From positions 45,582,317 through 45,646,316 of the forward strand of contig OX463781.1 of the NCBI GenBank assembly GCA_949825025.1: a stretch of 64,000 nt of DNA, given 5' to 3'. This stretch comes from Siphlonurus alternatus (Eukaryota > Arthropoda > Insecta > Ephemeroptera > Siphlonuridae). A model generated the notes under the pieces. That model saw nothing but the letters and a program-made list of their open reading frames with translations, was not told where the DNA came from and did no database searches. The translations under genes were made by a program, and so were the position numbers. Positions 23,866 through 42,700 of this stretch are shown here, piece by piece (the first letter of the stretch is position 1; each line of letters opens with the position of its first letter).

Positions 23866-24103
23866 CTCAAATAAATATAAAAATTATATGTTAATAAGTT
23901 AGTTATCATAGTAATAAATATATAATATTCAGATTGTAGTTGAGATGTAATTGTATGTTATTTGTGTGTACTGTGATTATTTTGTTGTGTTTGCTTTGTC
24001 TGTTTTTTTTTTTTTTTTTAATTGACATGATCTAAGTTCGTCTATGTACAACCTAAACGATTGAATAAAAAATTTGAATTTGAATTTGAATTTGAATTTA
24101 AGA

Positions 24104-26072
<1,969 letters not shown>

Positions 26073-26137
26073 CTAAACATGTATATAGTATTTAACCCAA
26101 TAAACAATTATTATTAATTATAATTAGGAATGAACAT

Positions 26138-26459
26138 AATGGAGTACCGACCTCAAATTTTTTTATAGCAGAAATGGATAAAAGATAAAAAGTTATGTTA
26201 CTCTGATTTTTTTCAGATATTTTAGGGACCCGGGAAGTATTGCTAAAAAGTTTTGGCGAGGTCGGGTTCGAATCCACGTCCCTTTTGGGTCCTATCTTTT
26301 ATTAAGAGAGGCGTCAAGAGGCGGCACTTTTTCTGCACTTTCAATAATTTTTAAAAAATAGTTGCCGGGCTTTAAAAAATCTGAAAAAAATCAGAGTAGC
26401 ATAACTTTTCACCCTCTATCCATTTCTGCAATGAAAAAAAATGAGGTCTGTACTCCATT
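26138..26459. repeat. Palindromic MITE, AATGGAG-type, copy 3, with B-box-like centre
   Basis: The ends are AATGGAGTACCGACCTCA and GAGGTCTGTACTCCATT, with the same arms as 13957-14278. The centre differs: GGTCGGGTTCGAATCCACGT followed by GGGTCCTATC. GGTTCGAATCC matches the tRNA B-box consensus. Confidence 0.9.
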
Positions 26460-31036
<4,577 letters not shown>

Positions 31037-31180
31037 CTGATACAAGACGAACCACCTGAGTTGCCACTTGGTACTGTCCGCAGTCTTCTTATGAAGATAT
31101 CCAGCCAATGAGTGATCAAAGTGAGCTCGCTCGGACAGCATAACGAGCTGACTGTCGTTGACTCGGACAGTACGTTGCAT
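31037..31180 (-). CDS. RASGRF: RasGRF-like Ras guanine nucleotide exchange factor, coding exon 1 (N-terminus, start of PH domain)
   Basis: ATG at 31180 on the minus strand opens a 48-codon exon: MQRTVRVNDSQLVMLSERAH, then a segment with AGYLHKKTADSTKWQLRWF and finally VLYQ at the donor. It matches the very N-terminus of RasGRF1/2, which starts MQK.IRLND and continues into the PH strand 'GYLSKR..DNTKWQ.KWF'. The donor CAG|GTACTG is phase 0 and joins in frame to 2130-2264. The start is chosen because family members begin with the same Met-Gln. Upstream sequence is GC-rich and promoter-like. The PH domain binds membrane lipids and helps calcium-stimulated exchange activity. The DH, IQ and CDC25 domains are not in the window. 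Confidence 0.88.
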
Positions 31181-31460
31181 CTTGGGGCTGAGCATGGCTG
31201 GAGTAGTCTCTCAACAGGTTCAGCGGGACACAGCGAGAGCGGGAGAGGCAACGACGGACGCCCCGTCGCGCTGCCTACCACCCGACGTCTGCCTGCGCCA
31301 CCACCACTGTCGTACACGCAGGAGTTAGCTCCTCCGCGCCTGAGCGCTGCCCCCAAACCTCATTGGCTGTCGTTGTACCCTGCCTGCCCCACCTACATAA
31401 ACGTGTCATCACAAGAAATCTCCTCCTGATCTGCTCATGGTGGTATATACCGCGAACTTT
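31181..31460 (-). promoter_or_regulatory. RasGRF 5' UTR and putative promoter
   Basis: A GC-rich block with CG dinucleotides directly upstream of the RasGRF start codon. On the minus strand it has TATATA at 31444-31449, a TCAG initiator-like motif about 20 bp downstream, and CCAAT (minus) at 31362-31366. If the TATA box is used, transcription starts near 31415-31425 with a 5' UTR of about 240 nt. Open frames read across this block on the opposite strand are not supported as genes. Confidence 0.45.
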
Positions 31461-31499
31461 CTGCGTAAATACCTTCAATGACGTTGTTCGAACATTCAC

Positions 31500-32645
31500 G
31501 AACGTCAGAGAGGGAGGGAAAGATGAAAGAAAATAATTAACCTCTTAAAATATTTTAGTTTAGCTTTTTCCCGTTTTTCATTCCTTTTTTTTTTTTAGAA
31601 TTAAAAAATGACCTATAGTTGAAACTAATAAACATTTTTAAATTAAAAAATAATAATTGTAAATACCCAACAGGTAATACAATTTTGATTCTTTTCTTCC
31701 TAACAAGGCGGGTACTTATTGATCGGTGTGATCTCTTACATGATAACACAGTGTCAGCGATGGGATCTTCTCTCAGAGATGGGACACCCGAAACTCCATC
31801 ATCTACCTCAGAGGTCCAAGGGGATGATCAGGTAGCTCGTTAATAAGACCTCGCCAACATCGATCCTAAATGAACCCAGCTATTTACGAGAAGACGACCG
31901 CAGCAAAAAATATATACACAAGTTCTTGCAGGATTCTAGAGACAGATTCATCAGTTTTTTGTGTGTTTAATTTAGTATAAATTTGTGAATGCCTTTTTTT
32001 TTTCTTTTTTTTTTTTTTTTTTTTGAAAAAAAGCTTAATTTATTGAATTTAGTCTTTTAATGAGTCATTATAATGATAAAAATTTAAAGTGATTCACATT
32101 TTTACTTATTACTAATCTGGGAAAAAATTCAATTATTTGCAAAGCCATTCATTTATATAATAGCTGATATCTGAAAATATAAAACTAGCATGATCTATTA
32201 ATTTATGTTTACAGATAATATAAAAAATATTTTAATTCACACCAATTTTCTATAAATAGAAATAGCTTATAAAAGCAAAACATTCTCTATCAGTATATTA
32301 TACTATGTCTAACATAAATTATGTACAGATTAAAAGTATATATTATGTATTTTTTTATATGCTTCATTCCCTGGTTTTGTATTCTATTTTTTGTTTTCTT
32401 TCTCTCTGACAATTATCTTCTTTCTTTGATTTTTTTTTTTCTTTCTTGAAAATGTTTTTTTTAATGTAATTTATTGATATATCTATATCCCGAGACTTGT
32501 TGGTAGTTTAAATGTTTTATATTGCATATACAATGTCTATTGTTTCTTTTATCTTTGTTATCAAAAACAATTAAATTTTCAGCTTTTTCCTCTGCTCGAG
32601 CACAAATCTCATAGAGTCCAAAATTTATACAATATGTGACTTTTT
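31500..32645. other. Intergenic sequence with one exon-like segment
   Basis: Mostly AT-rich. On the plus strand, about 31707-31831 follows a pyrimidine tract ending TTCCTAACAAG and ends in a donor-like GATCAG|GTAGCTCG. The frame gives SAMGSSLRDGTPETPSS and similar low-complexity residues. It could be an exon of an unseen divergent transcript, but there is no homology support. Confidence 0.3.
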
Positions 32646-33046
32646 TTAAGGTAGAGATATTACGAATCAGCTGTTCGACGTATTCCCCTTTGATTAACAT
32701 GTGTAAACCTTAACAAATTCACAAAAAATTTGACATTTTTTTGAGAGGAAGATTTTAGTGCCTAAAAGCCATACAAAAAATTTCACAACAATTTAACGAG
32801 ACGATTTTTTTTATTAGTCTCTTCATGAAAAATGAAAAGCCCTAGATCTTATGCTGAAAATTAAAAAAATTAATTAAAAAAAAAATCGACTCGTTAAATT
32901 GTTTTGAAATTTTTTGTATGGCTTTTAAGCTCTAAAATCTGCCTATAGCTCAAAAATTTTTCAGAATTTTTGTGAATTTGCTAAGGTTTACATGTTAATC
33001 AAAGGGGACTATGTCGAACAGCTTGTCCGTATTATCTCTACCTTAA
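32646..33046. repeat. TTAA-bounded full-length palindrome, copy 3
   Basis: 401 bp bounded by TTAA. The ends are TTAAGGTAGAGATATTACGA and CGTATTATCTCTACCTTAA, nearly the same as copy 1. The inner arm is different and instead related to copy 4 (GATTAACATG…, AAAGCCCTA…CTGAAAATT at the centre). Confidence 0.92.
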
Positions 33047-34853
33047 ACTGTATTATGTATAATAATAATGAATAAAAAAGTATGTGTATATAATATTTAT
33101 AACATTGAACAACATTATATTATATTGTAAATTATTTTATTTTTATTAATTTTTAATTTCCATAAATATTTTGTTAACATGCATGTTGTCTATTTTTCTT
33201 TTATTTCCAATAGTATTTTTTTTTAATATTTTCAACTTTACTTAATATCATAATTATGTATGATAGGTATATTATAATATGTGATTACCTGATTACAGTA
33301 AAAAAAAAATAATAGAAGTGCTATCATAATTTTATATTATATATATTCTATATTATTTTTATCTATTTTTTTTATGCAATATCACATTTTCATTTCTAAT
33401 AAGGGAAACTACAAGTCCTAACTAACTAGAAAATAGTGTAACACGTCAATGTGACAATGAAGGTAAATAATTAAAACTTATTTAATTACAGATCACTTTG
33501 CAACAACTTAAGGGCTGAAGTAAGAGGATGCTAATTAAGAGCTTGCTTGCAGTTAACATTTCTCAAGTTGCGTCATTCAACTACTAGTCATTGTTACAAG
33601 TCTAATCGGGAGACAACACCTTTTGGTGAGAACAACTTTGGTGAAACTTTGCAAGACTTCAAATACATATATGGCAACTACGTGGTATAAAAATAAGTTA
33701 CTTATTGTAATAAAACAATTAATTGAAGCAATCCTACAGTGCAGTCAATATTGTATAAACACACAACACCATACCATTTAAAAATCACTTACATTTTTCG
33801 TCAAATGACACTGAATATTACTAAAATACAAGAAATGTTTGTGACCTTATATGCAGTCAGTATACGTATATCTTTAATTTTAATTACCTACTAAAACTTT
33901 TAATTATCTTTTATGTACCCTGCTTATATAATGTGTTTCTTGAGATTGTATGTAAGCAGAGGAACTAATTATAATTTAATTATACTTTGATAAACAAGAA
34001 GCACTTATTGTGTGGTGATGCTCTGTTGTACATAATTATATAAACTCGCACCATCGAACGACAATTCTAAATAGATTCGAGAGGAAACTTTGCTACCGTA
34101 TACTTAATATAAATTTCAAAAGTTTGTGTCCTTAAATTACATATAACAGCCATATTATATATAGAAAGAAGGTCATATGTATTTGACTATGATGATAGGT
34201 GCTCTCTATTGCGCGTGTCTCGCTTCATAAGAGCTACTCAGCAAGGGTTGTATTTTCCTATCCAACTTGTTGCTCGATCCATAACGATGAAATGTATATT
34301 ATACACACCACGTTCTGGCCTTCATAGTATATAGTAGCTCAAGTTATTTAATGTAACTTTATTGCCTATAAGTGCAACCAACTATATAATATATAGATCA
34401 TAAAATTTAATATATTACTAATTTCATGTTGACAACGTATAAAAAACAAATTATGTTTACCTTCATATATTTAATGGGTTAATAAAATTCAAGGTAATGC
34501 ATTTACGTATAGTATTTTGTAATGTTTTACTATTCTATAACAATATATTACGTTTTTAATTATTATTATAGAGTTATGGAAATTACGTCAATGATTTAGT
34601 TATAATTTAATGTTTTTAAATATTTAATTATGTTATGTGAACCAATTAAAAATAACAAACAAACAAATATATATATAAAGCATTGTTAAAGAAAAATATT
34701 AAAATAATATTTTTTCAAATATTTTTGAGAAATAATGTACAAGGTGGCTGCTTTGCCATGCAATGTCAACGTTTAAATAATTAATCATCATTATATATTA
34801 TTTTCTCTGCAATGCTGTAATTTTTAATAAATGTCACATTCGCAAATTTAACA

Positions 34854-34908
<55 letters not shown>

Positions 34909-36500
34909 CATGATAAAACTTTATTCTTTTCATTTTTTATAGTAGTACATTAATATATTTTTTTTCTTGACATTTCTATTAAATCGATCTCTACCAATAC
35001 AAAACCTGATATTAATGCAATAAAAATATGAATTATTGATATAAACCGAGTAAATGCCAAGTCATTATTATCAATATTATTATTATTATTATTGAGAGCA
35101 AATAAAACAGAATTGAAATTTTATGAAACGTAATCCATATTATACACTTGTTGTTTTTTCTTTGGTGTAATACAATTTATTGCCTTACGTAGGTATTCAC
35201 AAGGCACAGTGATGTGTCCGAAGCCTCCCTAAACAATTCTATTTTATACCTCCATTGTCTTGAAATGACCCACAACGTACGAGTTTTTTACGACGAGCTC
35301 TGAAAAGACCATCGAGGTGTAAGGAAGCGTAAAATTGCGCAGCGCGCTAGATTGTCAGGGTCACGGAAATTGTTTCAACTACAGACGTAGCAGTTTAAAT
35401 TCACTCCCGCCGGAACAAGATAAAATTTATGGAATATCTTCAGAGTTTATATATTTTGCACCATTTTGGTGATGATTCGACGACAGTGCCTAAAGATAAA
35501 GTGATCTATTGCATAAATCACGGTACACAAAGTTCATATCCCTTACTCTAGCTAATCACACTATACATTTTTACTTTATATCAACGATACCCGCTTGATA
35601 AATTGGTGAATGGACGGGTATCATTTGGATAGATTGCGAATATTCTTAGAGAGCTGTGATAAGCTGGAAAAATGGAATTGAACTTGGTACTATGACAACA
35701 ATGGATCATTGTTGTATCATTGTTGGATCATCATTGTTGCTCAATATATTATGACAGGCACAGTACATTCTGCACCATCTTAAATTCTGAACTTAAATTG
35801 CATAATCCTTTCTATTTGTACATTAAAGTGCATTTAAATACACGATAATAAAACCCCACACTTCCCGTGCAGTTTTAAATCAAAGTGACTGTAGTGTTGT
35901 GAGCGCACTCCAGGGGCAGTTTTCCCGCCCTGCTTCACCGCACGAACAGTTGCCTTAATCTCAGGGGACATTTTGACCGCAAAATAACGTTGTTGTTGGC
36001 TCATTTACATTATTGATCGCGTTCTGAAATATAACAATAAAATAAGGGAAATGATGCAATTACTTTATATATTATACGAGTGGAATGTTTTAGTAAATAT
36101 ATTTTGTTGACTTGCATAAAAGTTAAAGCTTTGAAACTTTTTTATTGTTATAATATAATCTAATCTACTCCAATTTTTTTGTTTTTCGGATGGTATCCGA
36201 GCAACGACTTTGTATTTTAAATTAAACATTGACAGTTTTCCCCTGTCACTATTCCACAATCTATGGGGATTTTTTTTATATATAAAAATGATCAGATTGA
36301 CAGAATATTTCCAACAGATAACTCGTCAAGATTTGTGATTGTGATTTGTTAAAAAATAATTAAAATAATCGCGTCTGTCATATTTTTCAAAGCAATGTTC
36401 TTGTTTTTATTTTTAATTAGCATAATCTTAATTAACATAACTTTCAAGAGGTAATAGCAAATTTACCACAGTGACGTTACTCCTGGAATAGCTAGCGTAC
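33047..36500. other. AT-rich intergenic sequence
   Basis: Contains a (TA)n tract with CA interruptions at about 34857-34910 and short ATT repeats near 35080. The stretch 35880-36000 is slightly GC-richer. I see no gene. Confidence 0.5.
34857..34910. repeat. (TA)n microsatellite
   Basis: TA dinucleotides with two ACA interruptions. Confidence 0.95.
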
Positions 36501-36546
36501 GTGTACATTACATATAATTGTTTTTCATTGCACCGTGTGGTCCACC

Positions 36547-38205
36547 ATGCTTCTATTGAACGCTACACTAGCCTTGGTGGGTGCTCTCAGCATCAGTCCT
36601 GCACTACAGATGTGCGTCTCTCGCCTCGCTCTCGACTCCTCTGCTCGGCTCGTGCTGCTTCTCTCGCCTGCCGACGCTCGCCTCCTCCCCGGTACGTCAG
36701 CTGTTTTTCAGAGCGACCCAAAGAGCCCTCAGGGTAAGACCTTGCTGCAGTATTTGACCGCTGCTCACCACCCTCAGTTGGCCGTGGCCTGGCTGGCCTC
36801 GGAGCGCGACCTAAAGCTCGTGACGTCACTACTTTCGCCTCTCTGGAGGTACGGTCGACTGGTGATCATCCTGGAGCCGTCACTAAGCACCACCGTGACC
36901 TCCCGAGCACTCGCACTGACCAAGTTAACATGTGTTATAATTATCCAATCCAATATGAGCACCATGTGTCCATCAACATGTCCACAAAAACAACTTTCCG
37001 GATCTACAATGCGTGTTGATGCCTTTACGTTCCCTCCAATGATGACTCTAAGTTCAGATTGGAAAAAAACTGGGGTAAATGCAATAAGTGGACTTTACGG
37101 TAATTTTTATCCACTTTTATCAAAGTTTGGAAATTTTACTGCTAAAGTTTTTGTAAATAAATTGGGACTTTCTAACTGTATTAAAAATCCTAAAGGAGAT
37201 GTTCAGATATCAATTAGTAAGGACGAGTTGGTGAATGATAATGTTGACCTTAGTGCGGGTCCGGTTATCATCAGTATCAAGTTCCACCGTGAGATGGAGT
37301 TCACCACGTGTTTCTACAGTGGCTGCGTGTCGTGGTTCGCGCCTCGTGCTCGTCCCGTCTCCCCGCTGCTCAATTTGGTGTTACCGCTACGACTCTCGGC
37401 CTGGCTTGCCGTTCTGGCAGCTCTCGTGCTCGCTTGGGTGGTGGCGTTCGTTTCAGGACGTCTGGCCGTGTCCCAGGCAGGTCTTCACGCCCTCTCCACA
37501 CTACTGGGAGGCTCCATGCCAACACCAAGCAGCATGTCACGTCTCGCCCTCATCGGCCTGCGTCTCGGCTGCATCGTTCTTACAGTCGCTTATCAGTCCA
37601 AACTTGCTAGCATCCTCACCGTACCAACCTTCGAGCCAGAACTAGACACTTCAGAGCAAATCGTTAAATCAGGACATCACATTGGCATGTTGTGCTTAAT
37701 TCACAGCGTGTTCAGTGCATCAGATGGAGAAATTGGCCCTATTCAAAAATTATTACCAGTTATACAAACGATACCGACAATAAAAGAAGGTATAACTCGT
37801 GTAGCAGTGAAACAAGATATGGTTTTCCTGGCTGCAAAGTTACCTGGGATGTACATGATGTCCAAGGTTCTGGAGCACCCTGCGGAAATGGTGCACGTTC
37901 AGAGTGGCTGTGAGCTGATGTCTCCCGTTGGTCTGCTGCTGCGGCGCGGCGACCCTCGTGTGGCCAGACTCAGTGAGCTCGTCTCGTGGGTCAACCAGGC
38001 GGGACTCATCTACAAGTGGGAGGCGGAGTCGCTTGCTGGAATGCACGTCAGCCCGCAGCTCGTGCCACGTCTCAGCCCGGTCACCATCAACCATCTGGCC
38101 GGGGCCTTTGCGGTGCTCTCTCTCGGCCTCTCTGCCGCGACCCTGCTCTGCTGCTGTGAACTTCTCGCCGCCAGATTGTTGCGATATCGACAACGCAAGA
38201 AATAA
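36547..38205 (+). CDS. Divergent ionotropic receptor (IR), single exon
   Basis: 552 aa with no intron. The ATG at 36547 has a strong context (TCCACCATGC). Residues 1-20 (MLLLNATLALVGALSI…) look like a signal peptide. A poorly conserved extracellular region precedes the ligand-binding lobe S1. TM1 is at about 277-305 (LRLSAWLAVLAALVLAWVVA). The pore-loop region follows, and TM2 contains VAYQSKLASILTVPTFEPEL, the hallmark IR motif. S2 comes next, and TM3 is near the C-terminus (AGAFAVLSLGLSAATLLCC) before a short basic tail (RYRQRKK). IRs are iGluR-derived ligand-gated channels of chemosensory neurons. The S1 arginine and S2 acidic pair of glutamate receptors are not evident, as in most tuning IRs. 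AATAAA at 38538 is a possible poly(A) signal. Composition alternates between GC-rich and AT-rich blocks. Confidence 0.93.
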   Translation: MLLLNATLALVGALSISPALQMCVSRLALDSSARLVLLLSPADARLLPGTSAVFQSDPKSPQGKTLLQYLTAAHHPQLAVAWLASERDLKLVTSLLSPLWRYGRLVIILEPSLSTTVTSRALALTKLTCVIIIQSNMSTMCPSTCPQKQLSGSTMRVDAFTFPPMMTLSSDWKKTGVNAISGLYGNFYPLLSKFGNFTAKVFVNKLGLSNCIKNPKGDVQISISKDELVNDNVDLSAGPVIISIKFHREMEFTTCFYSGCVSWFAPRARPVSPLLNLVLPLRLSAWLAVLAALVLAWVVAFVSGRLAVSQAGLHALSTLLGGSMPTPSSMSRLALIGLRLGCIVLTVAYQSKLASILTVPTFEPELDTSEQIVKSGHHIGMLCLIHSVFSASDGEIGPIQKLLPVIQTIPTIKEGITRVAVKQDMVFLAAKLPGMYMMSKVLEHPAEMVHVQSGCELMSPVGLLLRRGDPRVARLSELVSWVNQAGLIYKWEAESLAGMHVSPQLVPRLSPVTINHLAGAFAVLSLGLSAATLLCCCELLAARLLRYRQRKK

Positions 38206-39700
38206 TAATTACCTAAAATCTTATAGCATTATATTGTATATATATGGTACGTGGTAGTCACAAAGCTTTCAAATGGTAAATTAGTAACTAAAGATTTTTA
38301 CAGAACTGGACAAAATGAACATTATTATAAATATAATATTTTCAATTATCAAAAAAAATATATATAATCTAACTTTTTAAAACCAAATACGTGCACTGCA
38401 GAGATTTCTACATGATTTGTGGACATGGTGAGTCGAATTTTCACAGGATTTAAAAAATGATTTTTTTTATTTATAGATTTATCATATAATTACAATTATA
38501 TTAATTATAATTGTACTATACACTGTAAAAAGAGCAAAATAAAGGCTCTTTACTACACACATTGCAACGTTTGAAACTAATCTTAAAAATAAAAAGTTTG
38601 ACATTTTTTTTTTGGTCACGTTGGTTGATTGAGTTAAGCTTTATTAAAGCAAACCACGTTTTAGCTATAATATATATACACATTTATTCCACATTATTAC
38701 CAAGCGTTTTACAATTTTAAATGTACAAGATAAAAACTAAAAAGCATCAATTTGCGCGATAATAAAAATTATATATAATTATAATATTGCATATTAATTA
38801 TCTTTAATTAGAAGCTATAAAAAGACAAAAACAATATAGAAAAAGATGATGATAATGCAAAAAATAATTGGGGGGGGGGGTTGAAGTGATCCAATTTTAC
38901 GTACTGTTTCTTTTATAATCATCTAATTTTTCAATGTATAAATTCACCAATGATAATCGATATTATAGCAATATTGTACAAAACATTTCGTATAATTCAT
39001 GCTGTTTTTATTTCTTGACTTCGACAAAGAAACAGAATAAAATTAACACATTGTTATCATCACAATAAACTCAAACTCTTACATTTGTGGCTGTATCACA
39101 ACCAACCAAGCAAGATTTTTCAATTATATCATATTATGTCATATAATTTTTGATTATTTTGAATTTTTTCTATATTAAAAATAACAATAAAAAAATACCG
39201 TATTAACTTTCAATCTTTTAATACATAAATACGTTAATTGTTACCTTAATACAAAGATTCAGGTTACATGATAAAAAAAAAAGGCAATTGCAATTATTAC
39301 AGACAAAAACTTAACTTCGAAACAATAAAACTCATCGTTTATTTTTTTTACAAGCAGTTGGGCATTTTGTTCAGCACCAAAACTGAGCCTCACTTTAACT
39401 CATTATAGCCCAAACTCAGCCTCATCTTAATTGCTTCTGTTCAACTCCAATTGGATGCTGAATACTAGCTAAGTACCTCAAAGGAAAGTTATATATCTCG
39501 CAAGAGGGACAGGAGTGGCACATTTTTTATGCATGATTTTATTGCATAAGAAATATTTTATACATATATATTATATTTTTTCTAGTGTAATACTCCTTAT
39601 TCAAATGATAATTGAACATTAATGAAGCAAACACTCTAAATTGTTCAAAACACAAGTTTCTGTGCTGATGCCTGCTGGTCTCAACATATTTCCATGCAGA
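38206..39700. other. Intergenic sequence between the IR and the minus-strand 3-exon gene
   Basis: AT-rich, with a G-run near 38871-38880 and a small repeat of 'aactcagcctc…tta' near 39380-39450. It includes the IR 3' UTR and, on the opposite strand, the 3' end of the next gene. Confidence 0.5.
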
Positions 39701-42700
39701 CTAGAGGTCTGCGAGGGTGGGCAGCGAGCCCGGACGATCTTCAATCTGCCCCTCCTCGGGCTCGGCGGTGCCGTGGTCGAGACTCTCTCGGGACCGCTCC
39801 TTGAGTGCGCGAACCAAGTCTTGGTGTACCTCAGGCGCCATCGGTCGCTTCCACATCTTGGACACCGGCCGACCGTGCGGCAGGTCCGAGACGTGGGGGG
39901 ACGAGGGGTCCACCGAGGAACGAGCGCTCGTCCACCCGTCCTCACCTGAAACACGTTAAATGTGAGGTAAATGACGAATAAAAACGAGTTGATATTAAAA
40001 CTCAAGTAGATATACCATGAAAATTTTAAATTTCATCCTTTTTTTAAATCCTGATCGAATATTGTACAATTTCCGTACTGATTACAAATTATTATAAACA
40101 AATAGAGTGCAGAAAGTGTGCATTACTCACGGTTTACGAATTGTTTATATACTGATTGTTCACTAATATATAATACTAGTCTTTAATTAATATAAAAATT
40201 ACAAAACAGACGGATAAAATATAGAGACTTGAAGAAAATTGCATTTTCCATACAACATTTTTCTATTTAGAAATTTTTGTTATAGTTAATTTCTGTCTTG
40301 AAATATTTTCGACATAAATAAATTTTAATATGAACCTTAAATATTAATAAAATATGCAACTGCTACAATCATAAATAAATAACACATGTACATAAAATAT
40401 ACAAAAACCACTCGAAGTACAATTCACATTCCAATGAATATTTATTTAAAAAAAAAAATCTGAAGTAAAGGAAATGATGTCATTTCCATCCTATAATTTA
40501 TAATATCATGTTTTCAAACTTGTTTAGAGTTATTTGATATAAAATTCCAATTAACATCATGTTTACAATTTCGACTCTTCCAAGAGAAACATTTTTCATA
40601 AAATTGTTGAACTGTGCAATCCAGCATCATATGTATTGTAAAAAAATTTAATTCATATTATCCATGTCGGCTTCTAAAATAACATCATATACGTCAATAA
40701 GCTTTATACTGGGAATTTAATTAAAGCTGCGATGATGAAATCTCTCTTGCAATTGCAGAACATGATGGCTTATCAAATATTAATCAAGCTAATTTAATTA
40801 TTGCTCAATGATTATGACGCAAACATATCCCGATGTAACAAGTGAAAGTTTAAAAAAAAAATGACGAATGGTTTTCATTTTTTAGTAATTTAATAATAAA
40901 GGCACGTGTACAGTAACGAAAACAAATAGACTTGGTGACTACTAATAATATTATATATTCGAGTTGCTGCGTTATAAACCAGCTCACTACACATGAATAC
41001 TGATGAAATTATATGAAACAATGAATCATAATATTGAAAAAATAGTTTATAAATATGCACAGTATAGCTATGATACTGTGCGTTCTGTGTATTTTAAAGC
41101 AAATGTTACGAGTTTTGTGAGCTATTATAATTTAATTGTATTTCCTGACGAAACACTTTCTTAATTGACTTTGTATTAGAATTTTAACTTTTTAATATTT
41201 ACTTGTTAGAATAAGTTCTGGGCTAAACTTTTTAACATAATTATAGCCTTAATATGCGCCTTAATTGACTACCGACTGAGTCACGGACCATGTGACCTGC
41301 GGAGATGCGATTTAATTAAATTAATAATTGAAATGTAATCAAATGTATAAACAAGACCAAGGTCACAAGTGATAAAGAGTAGCTTGCACGACATTTATTG
41401 TCAGATGTTAAATTATGGAAAGTTTTGATGATCCCAAGATTTCATCTCACACTAATTATCAGCACCGATAACTCTCTAATTCATCACCTGCAGGTTATAA
41501 TAAAAGACAGGTGACGCATTTCCAAAGTTCAAAGTTCAAAAACGGTGGTACCGCTAGCGCTAGTCCCTAATGGGTTAATTGATCATCTTACTTGCATATG
41601 ACTATATATATAAAGTAACCTTGTAAAAGCAATTAATTAATTTATAATATTCTCTGTACAAGCTCTGTGTACTTAATAAGCCATGATTGTTAATATGATG
41701 TAATACAATATAGCTACATATAATATGATATAATTATACAATTAGTTATTTTATTATTAAAAAAAATAGGTTTAATAATATAATTTTAATACACATACGA
41801 AATATTTTCATTTATTTTTGCTAATTATAGAAAAGTTCTGTATTATAATATATAGTTTTACAGGAAAGTGAGTACTTATTTCAAATATTATGAATCAAAT
41901 AACGATCGAGCTATTTTGGTGATTTGAATAAATTGAGACAAAAATAACAAAGAATTTTAGTATTTCCGAAATACTAATGGACAGCATACATGAAAAATTT
42001 TTATTGCAGAAATGAATAGAAGGTACCAAATTATGATACTCTGAATTTTTTCAGATTTTTTTGAAACCCGGCACTATTTTTAAATAATTATTGAAAGTCC
42101 TGTGATTTCAGTTCGCACCCCTGCAGCCTTAATATAAAGGATAGAGACTGGACGCCTATTGACGCCTCCAGGGGGCGTGGCCGCACTTTCAATAATTATT
42201 TAAAAATAGTTCTGGGTCTCAAAAAAATCTGAAAGAATTCAGAGTAGCATAATTTGGTACCCTCTATTCATTTCTGCAATAAAATTTTTTCATGTATGTT
42301 GTCCATTATTTGGAAATAAGTTGCAACACTGCAGGAGTTAAAAGTTGGCCAACATGAGCGCTCGTCACCATCGTGTTTATCAGGGAGGGGTCTCTTTAGC
42401 AAACGAGAGAGATTACGCTTATCTCGTATTGACTAAATGCACACACACACACGGCTGCAAAATTAGCTGCGCTGTAAATTAAAGATCAAATAACAATTTA
42501 ATTAATATGCTTGTTATCACAAAATGATTGTTTTGTAACACACATTAATTGCTTAATAAATTCGATAATAAATTTTAATTTTTAAGCCATCATAAAATAA
42601 ACAAATGTCAATTGAACCCAAGGAATAATAATTAGATTAATTAAAGCAAGATTGAGGGGAGATGTCATGTGGTTTTTGTAGTGAATATGATAAATAATAA

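Larger units (their letters stand above)
23140..24103 (+). mobile_element. Truncated LINE relic with (TTTGAA)n tail, interrupted by a palindrome
   Basis: The C-terminal coding remnant is followed by a 3' UTR ending in TTGAATAAAAAATTTGAATT and TTTGAA repeats (about 24061-24103). The TTAA-bounded palindrome at 23511-23865 lies inside the 3' UTR, so the palindrome inserted after the LINE did. Confidence 0.7.

Noticed and set aside
31112..31429. Plus-strand 105-aa frame opposite the RasGRF first exon
   Set aside because: Antisense to a well-supported exon and its GC-rich leader; no domain, and GC-rich DNA readily gives open frames.
36535..36546. Upstream GTG as the IR start
   Set aside because: An ATG in a strong initiation context follows 12 nt later and is followed by a signal-peptide-like segment.
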